NCBI GenBank assembly: GCA_964520885.1
Contig: CAZFQD010000009.1
Coordinates: 1 to 32,637, forward strand
Origin: CAZFQD01 sp964520885
GTDB taxonomy: Bacteria; Bacillota; Clostridia; Oscillospirales; SIG519
Reading direction: 5' to 3'
Length of the DNA stretch: 32,637 nucleotides
The position numbers and the translations under genes are program-made. The notes below the pieces were generated by a model. The model did not search any database and had not been told where the DNA came from. It was given only the letters and a program-made list of their open reading frames with translations. Shown here piece after piece: positions 18,274 to 25,675 of this stretch (position 1 is its first letter; each line of letters starts with the position of its first letter).

Positions 18274-19202
18274 AGGTAACTCCTTCCTTTTTTCGTATTT
18301 TTAATCTCTCTGTCACCCCGCGAACTGATTAAGAACACCACCGCCAATACAACAGCGATTAACAAAAAGTGCGTCCATGCCATAGCGGATGCTTCGCCAT
18401 ATTTCAGGTTATTGAATTGATTGATAATCTGAACCATTATTTTGTTGGCCGGATTGGTAAAGGAATCGACAATGGTATAAACGATATTCACAATCATAAT
18501 GGGTATTAACATCGGGAAGGTAATCATCCAGAAGTTTTCCCATGCTGTTGCACCTTCAATGGATGAGGCTTCGTAAAGAGAGGGGGATATGGTTTGCAGT
18601 CCGGCTAAAAACATAATGGTCTGTATGCCGGTACGCCATAACAGATCAAAAAGATTATTGGAAATTGATGTAAAATAGTTCACGAAACTTGCATTTAGAC
18701 CGGAGTTAATCAGCATATTCTGTAATGATGTGCTGTTGAAAATATTTTGCTCTGACCCGCTTGGCACGGCTCCACCAATTAAGGATATCGCAATCTTATC
18801 ACCCATCATTACATTGATAACAACGCCCGAAGCCACAATTACCGGAATAAAGAAAATTGCCCTTGTTAATGTTCTTCCCAGGAATTTTTGATTCAATACG
18901 ATGGAAAAAAGTAAACTTGTGATGATAATAACCGGAACCTGATAAAGTATTCCCGTTATAGAAGCCAACAGATTATCCGTATAGGTCATATCAATTCTGA
19001 ACACGGAATAAAAATTTGCAAACCCAACCGGAGTGATGTTAAACCCGCCAAGCTGTGTTTCCACCTTTCCAAAGGAAAAAATCAGCGATTGCACGAGCGG
19101 AGCAAAAAAGAAAAATGCAAATCCAATATAGAACGGCATACAGAATAACCGTCCGGCAAGTGCGTTGCGTCTTTCAAAAGTAGGTTTGAATAGTTTCTTC
19201 AT
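18270..19202 (-). CDS. Carbohydrate ABC transporter permease, MalF type
   Basis: A 310-residue membrane permease with an EAA loop from residue 210 (YEASSIEGATAWENFW, then FPMLIP) that should dock on the transport ATPase. A periplasmic-type loop between helices (about 135-185) is longer than usual. Its GGGGG ribosome site lies inside the last codons of the DUF5696 gene, with only one base between the two genes, so translation is likely coupled to that secreted protein. It pairs with the MalG-type permease downstream. Confidence 0.95.
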   Translation of the reverse strand: MKKLFKPTFERRNALAGRLFCMPFYIGFAFFFFAPLVQSLIFSFGKVETQLGGFNITPVGFANFYSVFRIDMTYTDNLLASITGILYQVPVIIITSLLFSIVLNQKFLGRTLTRAIFFIPVIVASGVVINVMMGDKIAISLIGGAVPSGSEQNIFNSTSLQNMLINSGLNASFVNYFTSISNNLFDLLWRTGIQTIMFLAGLQTISPSLYEASSIEGATAWENFWMITFPMLIPIMIVNIVYTIVDSFTNPANKIMVQIINQFNNLKYGEASAMAWTHFLLIAVVLAVVFLISSRGDREIKNTKKGRSYL

Positions 19203-19203
19203 A

Positions 19204-21606
19204 TTAACCCCCTATACAGATAAAGCCCATGGAATCCGCAACCTTTTGTGACTGAGGATCTGTATATGCTTTGTCACTGTAATTGACAATTACTTGAATA
19301 CCGTTTTCATATGTTGTCATATATACGCCGTCAGAAAGCTGCTTATGGTAGGTGATGGGACTATTATATATTTTTTTCAAAATACCATAGTATTCTTTGT
19401 ATTTGGCAACTGCATCATCTTTCCACAAGCCAAAGGTGGTGCTGTACAGGTCATTGTAGCGGGTTTCAGACAGAAGTGATGCATCGGCATAGATCCCGTC
19501 ATAAAGAAGTTCACTGCCTGTTTCAACTGCTTTCAAAAAAGTTACCTTGTTCTGAAATCCCTTTATATTTGAAGGCCCTGTCATACTGACATATCCGTGA
19601 AATACGATTTGATAAAAAGGAACATCAGTAGCGAATAAATCTTGTCCGCTTGAGTAAATGGGTGTCGAATATACCTTACTAGCATAGGGGATCGCATATG
19701 CATTGCCGCCTTCGGTTAAAATATCGTAACCCTTTTGCTTGTACGTCTGTAATAAATTCTGATAAACATCGACGAGTCCCGAACGGTAAAAACCGATTTT
19801 CGAGTCGAGATTGGAGTAATATTTGTTCCCAATGGTACCGAGTCCGATCTCCTTGACCGGCAATTTTTGATAGGAATTTAAAAACTTGTCGCTGACTGTT
19901 TTTATTTTCTGAGGTGTCAAAAGTACCGTCGGTGAAACTTTTGAATTAATAAAAACAGATTGCAGAAACTCATATTGATAAGATATTTCACCAAAAGCTG
20001 TATGGATACTGTCGCTGTTTTTTGACATCCCGTTTCCACTCGTACGGTACTGTAAAAAATCCACATCGGGATAAAAGGGTATCTCTTTATCTTTTAAATA
20101 GTTTGCAAGATTATTAAATTCTTTGTTTCCTCCGAGATTGGATAAAGGTGAAGCATTTTTTACAGGTTTGTCATTCAAAATTCCGAAGTTGTTCCATCCT
20201 ATATAACGGACTGAAAGCTTATCAATACCCTGATCTTCTAAAGTTTTTACTATTTCGATTGCCTGTTTAAAGGTTGTAAGACTAATTTGCTTTTGATACG
20301 GAAATCCCAAAAAAGTTGCATCAACATCTGCTGACCCGTATAAATTCACATTGAGTGTCGGCAGATTTTGAATCGGCTTTAAACCTTTTTCCATTTCAAG
20401 ATAGCTTCTGTATTGTTGTGCCATTCCAATATAATCGGCATACTCGCCCGATAAACAATAATATCGGACATCATAGTTTGCGAGGTTGTTTTTAACCCTT
20501 GATACTCTCATAATGTCTCTTTTATTTGCAGAATCATCTTTATACAGTGTGGAAATCGTAGCAAGCCTGTAATTATATTTACTGCTGACAGTACCGTAAA
20601 GACAAGTATCGTTGGTATCAATTACCCGAATGGATGCGGCCCCATCCCCTTTATCAATGACTCCCAATAATGCACCGCCGTTTTTAACTGTACCGAATAC
20701 AGGAAGTCTGACTGTTTCACTGTTTGTCTTGCTACTGTTTTTTATAACAGAAAGGTCATCTCCGTAAACCATTTTCTCATAATCGCCCTGCAATGTAATT
20801 TTATTATTAAAGTTGATTAATGCCCCTGAACCGTCGGGAACAAACAAATAGCCTTTGTCTGTTGATATCCCTGCACCAAACGCCGGAAGCAAATTGATAT
20901 TGACTAGGATACATTCCTTTATATTATCAAGTGATTCTCTACTGGCACCCTTAGACATTTTGTATTTTTTATATTCGGCATATTCGAGAATTCTTGCCGA
21001 ATCAATTCTTGCATTCAGATAACTGTCTGTCAGCGTATATTCTGCAGGGATCAGGATGCCAAGAGATGCGAAATCATAAACCACTCTGATCCCGTTATTT
21101 ATTTTTGTAACCGTGACGGATTTGTTGCGTACACATTCAATATGACTGTTTGCCGATAAAAGATTCTGCGTATTTGCCTCTTCTTCTGCATATAGGTAGT
21201 TAATTAGAAGATCCGATTTGGATTCTTGCCTTTTTTCGCCCTTTGTAACTGTATCCAGCGCAAAATCGTTCGGTCGGCTGTACCAAATCTTCCCAGATTT
21301 CAAATCCTTCAAAGCAAACCAACCTTTTTCCAAATCCGCATATAGAGACAGTTTTGACGTTTTTGCCACCGGCTCATATTTTGCCGCATTATCCAAATTG
21401 TTGTTGTCTTCCGGCAAAAGCTGAACAGGAAGCTCTCCGTTATCTGCATATACCTCACTTTGAGTAGTATTTAATGTACTTCCTGAAGCTGGATTGCTGT
21501 TCTCACCGGTATTGGATAACGCAACAGTATTCCCCATAAAAACTATATTTATGGAAAGTATTGTTATCAATATGATGATTTTTGATAAGGCTGCACTTTT
21601 TTTCAT
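19204..21606 (-). CDS. Secreted DUF5696 protein, putative TIM-barrel hydrolase
   Basis: An 800-residue secreted protein with an N-terminal signal segment (about 1-30, no lipobox) and a low-complexity Asn/Ser/Thr-rich stretch. A beta-rich part (about 80-410) carries the DUF5696 hallmark GYLFVPDGSGALINFNN (252-268). A probable barrel (about 415-735) includes SVRYIGWNNFG (465-475), YPDVDFLQY, a TEGGNAY stretch and TDVPFYQIVFHGY. The alternation resembles glycosidase barrels such as GH31 or GH101/GH129 relatives, but no reaction is established to my knowledge, so catalysis is inferred. GAGGAG lies nine bases before the ATG. It sits between the Yip1-type gene and the second permease pair, which suggests it supplies fragments for import. 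Confidence 0.83.
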   Translation of the reverse strand: MKKSAALSKIIILITILSINIVFMGNTVALSNTGENSNPASGSTLNTTQSEVYADNGELPVQLLPEDNNNLDNAAKYEPVAKTSKLSLYADLEKGWFALKDLKSGKIWYSRPNDFALDTVTKGEKRQESKSDLLINYLYAEEEANTQNLLSANSHIECVRNKSVTVTKINNGIRVVYDFASLGILIPAEYTLTDSYLNARIDSARILEYAEYKKYKMSKGASRESLDNIKECILVNINLLPAFGAGISTDKGYLFVPDGSGALINFNNKITLQGDYEKMVYGDDLSVIKNSSKTNSETVRLPVFGTVKNGGALLGVIDKGDGAASIRVIDTNDTCLYGTVSSKYNYRLATISTLYKDDSANKRDIMRVSRVKNNLANYDVRYYCLSGEYADYIGMAQQYRSYLEMEKGLKPIQNLPTLNVNLYGSADVDATFLGFPYQKQISLTTFKQAIEIVKTLEDQGIDKLSVRYIGWNNFGILNDKPVKNASPLSNLGGNKEFNNLANYLKDKEIPFYPDVDFLQYRTSGNGMSKNSDSIHTAFGEISYQYEFLQSVFINSKVSPTVLLTPQKIKTVSDKFLNSYQKLPVKEIGLGTIGNKYYSNLDSKIGFYRSGLVDVYQNLLQTYKQKGYDILTEGGNAYAIPYASKVYSTPIYSSGQDLFATDVPFYQIVFHGYVSMTGPSNIKGFQNKVTFLKAVETGSELLYDGIYADASLLSETRYNDLYSTTFGLWKDDAVAKYKEYYGILKKIYNSPITYHKQLSDGVYMTTYENGIQVIVNYSDKAYTDPQSQKVADSMGFICIGG

Positions 21607-21629
21607 ATACAGAATCTCCTCGCGATACT

Positions 21630-23759
21630 TTACCAGCGCATTGATATTTCTTGTAATACCAACTGAATAAACCCAACAGCCTGCGACATCAGACTATAAA
21701 GCAAAATAAGCAGGACAATCATAACTGCCATCGCAGCAATGGTTAAAATGATGGACAGTATCGTTTTGAGAACCGAGTACTGATGAATGGTATACAAACC
21801 ACAAAACAGTAAGAACCCTGACCAAAGTTGCCCCATGCCGATTACAATTTCCAAAAATGCCGCTTCATTGATTGCCAAAACATTGGAGAGTGCTATGTAA
21901 ACAAGAATGGATATCAGATAAGGAACTAATGAATAACTCGCAACTGCAACAATTTCGCTCAGTTTTCCTTTGCCCTCCGAAAGTGTACAGATCGCCCAGT
22001 TGCCTATTACAAATAATGTATAAAGACCAATTGTCTGAGCGATGGTTTCAAACAAATTGAAACCTCCGGACTGAAAGATAAATCCTGTAAAAAACGATTT
22101 CCCGATATTTAACAAAAACCAAATTCCAACAATAAATAATAAAATGAAATACGATTGGATATTTCTGTTTTTGAATTGTCCGAATCCATCGACAGGGTGT
22201 ATGGTTATATAAAACGGCATAAGTCCTTTCATTTCCATAATCGTATAGGCAGAATTATTTTTCGCAACAAGTAATTTCTTTAATAGATAAATTCCAAGAA
22301 CAAATAAAAATAGAATCAGTATGAACCCGAAGATGATGAATCCGATATTTTCTTTTATGTATTCTTTTCTGTATTCTTTAAAAGAAACTGAATAATCCTC
22401 CTTAGAATTTGAAAGTTCAAAATAAGACATTGCTTCTTTATATTTACCCATTTCATCATAAACCTTACCCATACCGTAATAAGTATATTGATTGTTGGTA
22501 TTGTATTTGAGAAGTTCCTGCCACATTTTTTTCGAGTTGGTAAGGTCACCGTTTTTTAATTTTATAAACGCATTTCGATATGCTGTAATGTAATCAGTTG
22601 GTGCATACACATGAATACTGTTTTTGACGGAATCAAGAACATATATTTTGCCGCCGATGGATTCTAAAGCAGAAGGAGTGTTCATCGTTCCGATCTGTGT
22701 TCCCATTGAACCAAAAACTGCAATCATTTTTCCTTCATCCGGTTCGTATTGAAAAACTCTGCCCCTGCTCAAATCTAAAAGATTGATAAACCCTTCGCTA
22801 TCCACATCAACATCGATTAATTTAGTTGCGTTGGTTTGCAGGATCTCGTGATCTGTTTCAAGATCGCCAAATGTTTTTGCTTTTGGAGTATTTAAAATAT
22901 CACTGCCCAAATAATTGAACTTTTTCACATTACCCGAAGACAACGTATATTTGCCTTCCGCTGTAACCGTATAAATAAACCCGTTTTTGTCGACATCAAA
23001 ATTTTTCAAATTAATAGGTGTATACTGATAAGTTCGTTGCCATTGCTCTCTTGACATAAATTTTCTTTTGATATATTTTAGCAATACATCCGCTGTAACT
23101 TCAATTTGATTGCTTCCATAGAATTTAATGAATTTACCGTTTGCATCAAATACCATAATACCGCTGTTTATGCTTGTCGCAATTACATACAGTTTACCTT
23201 CACTGCCGATTGCCACCTTGCTTACATCAAAGAGTGCATCTGTTTTTATTAAATCAACCATAGATTTTTCGATGACCTTTTTAACAATACCATTGTAATC
23301 GACAAACAGTACTCTTTGATTTTTTGTATCCGCTATGTAAAAAGTCTTGTTTTTATCAACTGTAAATCCCTGTGCACCGGTTATGTTGAGTGTTTCTTCC
23401 ACTCTCGACTGACTGAGATTTGCGGGCAGAATAAATTTGTCAAGAATTCTTTTTACCTTAAAATCAAGCCCTAATTCAAGGATACGCCCGTTTCCGCTAT
23501 CCAGTATATAAACATTTTCCGAACCGTCATAATAAATGTCGGAAGGCTCTGACAGCGGTTTCTCCAAATTCATGTCAGAAGAATACATATCCTTTTCGGG
23601 ATAATATCCGACCGGCGCTTTTACGGATTCCCCGTTCGAATTATATTCATAAGTATTGTACGGAACATAGGAATTCACAGCCGCAAAGGTTTCAAATGTT
23701 CCGAAAACAAAGCAAAATATCAACATTAAGAGTGCAAGCCGAAAGATATATTTTTTCAT
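21630..23759 (-). CDS. Beta-propeller/TPR/Yip1 membrane protein
   Basis: A 709-residue protein with four parts in order: a signal peptide (about 1-27); an NHL-type beta-propeller (about 64-384) with repeated units such as NVYILDSGNGRIL, TFYIADTKNQRV and KIYVLDSVKNSI; a TPR-like helical pair (about 390-465, TYYGMGKVYDEMGKYKEA); and a membrane helix (about 471-494) followed by a Yip1-type bundle of about five helices (515-695, including SEGKGKLSEIVAVASYSLVP). The propeller would face outward and the Yip1 bundle sit in the membrane. No enzyme motif is visible; it could be a scaffold or sensor for the neighbouring importer. I chose the ATG at 23759, seven bases after GGGG, over the GTG one codon upstream. 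Confidence 0.85.
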   Translation of the reverse strand: MKKYIFRLALLMLIFCFVFGTFETFAAVNSYVPYNTYEYNSNGESVKAPVGYYPEKDMYSSDMNLEKPLSEPSDIYYDGSENVYILDSGNGRILELGLDFKVKRILDKFILPANLSQSRVEETLNITGAQGFTVDKNKTFYIADTKNQRVLFVDYNGIVKKVIEKSMVDLIKTDALFDVSKVAIGSEGKLYVIATSINSGIMVFDANGKFIKFYGSNQIEVTADVLLKYIKRKFMSREQWQRTYQYTPINLKNFDVDKNGFIYTVTAEGKYTLSSGNVKKFNYLGSDILNTPKAKTFGDLETDHEILQTNATKLIDVDVDSEGFINLLDLSRGRVFQYEPDEGKMIAVFGSMGTQIGTMNTPSALESIGGKIYVLDSVKNSIHVYAPTDYITAYRNAFIKLKNGDLTNSKKMWQELLKYNTNNQYTYYGMGKVYDEMGKYKEAMSYFELSNSKEDYSVSFKEYRKEYIKENIGFIIFGFILILFLFVLGIYLLKKLLVAKNNSAYTIMEMKGLMPFYITIHPVDGFGQFKNRNIQSYFILLFIVGIWFLLNIGKSFFTGFIFQSGGFNLFETIAQTIGLYTLFVIGNWAICTLSEGKGKLSEIVAVASYSLVPYLISILVYIALSNVLAINEAAFLEIVIGMGQLWSGFLLFCGLYTIHQYSVLKTILSIILTIAAMAVMIVLLILLYSLMSQAVGFIQLVLQEISMRW

Positions 23760-23806
23760 CACATTACCCCAAATTAATTAAGAATAGTCAAACAGATTGT
23801 GTACCA

Positions 23807-24706
23807 TCATTTGATTCCTGATTGTGCCATTGTTTCCATGACGGAGCTTTGAGATATTAAGAAAACGATGATTGGCGGTATCATCAGCATTACAACTACC
23901 GCTGAGCCAGCACCGGCTCGGGCAATCCCACCTGCAGAAATCTGTGTCAAAACGGTTGGCAGCATTTTTAGACTTTCATTGTAGATGTATTGCGAGCCGG
24001 TCGCATTCCACATGCTCTGAAAAGTAAAAATAATCAGCGTCAGCCATGCAGGCTTTACGCAAGGCATGCATATTTTCCAGAATATCCTGTATTCACTGGC
24101 TCCGTCAATTCGCGCCGCCTCCAGTATGGAATCCGGTATTGCGACAACCATAAACTGTTTCATTAGAAATACCCCGAAGGTTCCGGCCAGTGCCGGCAAT
24201 AATATAGCGCCGTATGAATTAATAAGCCCTAGCTTCGCAATGACAATATATTGTGGGATAACAGTTACTTCTGTGCGGAAAAGCAGTGTCCAAATGACCA
24301 ATTGTGAAATGATAAAAAGTCCCGGAAATTTCGCTTTTGCCAAAGGATAAGCTGCCAGAGATGCAACGAGAATATAAACAGTTGTTCCCACGATGGAAAT
24401 AAACAGGCTATTAAAGGCATATCTGCTGAATGGTATATTCAGGTTCTGAGCAAGTTGAAATGCTAAGGTATAATTACTGAGTGTCGGCTGTTTCACAAAA
24501 AAACGGGGCGGATAGATGAAAATTTCATTAATCGGTTTAAAGGATTGCACAATAGCGTAAAAAAGAGGGAAAGCCATAAAAACGCCGATGAAAATCAGGA
24601 ATGCGAACACAAATATATTTCCCCATGTGCTCCTTGCAAGCCTTACTCGTTTTCTTTCTTTAAACTGCGTTTTTATATTAATCAAAACAGCTGATATCCT
24701 ATTCAT
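23807..24706 (-). CDS. Carbohydrate ABC transporter permease, MalG type
   Basis: A 299-residue membrane permease with about six helices and an EAA loop at about 196-220 (EAARIDGASEYRIFWKICMP). A basic cytoplasmic N-terminus (KERKRVRLAR) precedes the first helix. GGAGG lies ten bases before the ATG. It follows the MalF-type partner by 21 bases, and the propeller/Yip1 gene starts 47 bases after it. With the CBM-SBP fusion at the head of the operon it forms a complete importer apart from the ATPase. Confidence 0.95.
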   Translation of the reverse strand: MNRISAVLINIKTQFKERKRVRLARSTWGNIFVFAFLIFIGVFMAFPLFYAIVQSFKPINEIFIYPPRFFVKQPTLSNYTLAFQLAQNLNIPFSRYAFNSLFISIVGTTVYILVASLAAYPLAKAKFPGLFIISQLVIWTLLFRTEVTVIPQYIVIAKLGLINSYGAILLPALAGTFGVFLMKQFMVVAIPDSILEAARIDGASEYRIFWKICMPCVKPAWLTLIIFTFQSMWNATGSQYIYNESLKMLPTVLTQISAGGIARAGAGSAVVVMLMIPPIIVFLISQSSVMETMAQSGIK

Positions 24707-24727
24707 GATAACTCTTCCTCCACTTTT

Positions 24728-25615
24728 CTAAACTGCTGTGAATTTTCTTAAAGCTCTGTCAATTGCGTACCATGTTATAACCATTATAATAAACAGTACC
24801 ACCGCAATTGCAGAAGCATACCCCATCTCAAATCTATTTGTCGCATAATCCTGCATATGTAACAGCAGCGTGTGTGTGGAATAATTTGTACTCGGGAATC
24901 CCGTAAGTGCCATGGGCACATTGCCGACAGCAAAGGAACCGGAAATGGACATGATAGCACTGAATAAAAGCTGGGGTCCCATCTGAGGAAGCGTTATATA
25001 ATAGAGCTCCTGCCATCTGTTACTGATTCCGTCAATTGCACCTGCTTCAAAATAGGCTCTATCCAGCGACTGCAACCCTGCAACCAGTGACAAAAATCCC
25101 GCTCCAAGGCTGAGCCAGATGATGACGATGACTACAGCAGAAAAACTGTATTGACTGCCGGAAAGCCATGGGATCGGATCTCTGATAAAACCGATTTTAA
25201 TCAGCATATTGTTTATAAAACCTTTTGCATCGCCAGAAAAGATAAACACCCAAATTATAAAAACGTTTGCTGTCAGCGACGGTGCGTACATAATTAAGGT
25301 GATAAAGCTTCTTGTATGTCTGCCTAATTCGTTAACCAGCCATGCTACCACGAAACTGAGCAGAAAACCGACCGGACCGGTAATAACAGCAAACACCAAA
25401 GTGTTTTGTATTGCTTTAACAAATACTTCATCATCTAAAAAAAGATGAAGATAATTATTAATTCCAACAAAATTCGGCTTTTGCACCATGTTAAAATCAG
25501 TGAGGCTGATGACGATGGATGACAATACGGGTATCAGCATAAACATGGTGAATAATACAAGAAAAGGGGCTAACATCACATAGTAAGGGATGTTTTTTAT
25601 AAGTTGTTCTTTCAA
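24728..25615 (-). CDS. Carbohydrate ABC transporter permease, MalF type
   Basis: A 295-residue membrane permease with an EAA loop from residue 189 (FEAGAIDGISNRWQELYY, then TLPQMGP). The start codon is TTG at 25615, preceded by AAGGG seven bases upstream; no ATG is better placed. It is the second gene of the operon, 60 bases after the CBM-SBP fusion gene, and pairs with the MalG-type permease downstream. Confidence 0.94.
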   Translation of the reverse strand: MKEQLIKNIPYYVMLAPFLVLFTMFMLIPVLSSIVISLTDFNMVQKPNFVGINNYLHLFLDDEVFVKAIQNTLVFAVITGPVGFLLSFVVAWLVNELGRHTRSFITLIMYAPSLTANVFIIWVFIFSGDAKGFINNMLIKIGFIRDPIPWLSGSQYSFSAVVIVIIWLSLGAGFLSLVAGLQSLDRAYFEAGAIDGISNRWQELYYITLPQMGPQLLFSAIMSISGSFAVGNVPMALTGFPSTNYSTHTLLLHMQDYATNRFEMGYASAIAVVLFIIMVITWYAIDRALRKFTAV

Positions 25616-25675
25616 AGTATAACCCTTGACCGGTTTTTTAAAAATTTTGGATGCTATGATACGCTATTCCCCCTT

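Noticed and set aside
25259..25270. AAACGTTT palindrome resembling the operator motif
   Set aside because: It matches 8 of 12 bases within the MalF-type permease coding region and is explained by its codons.
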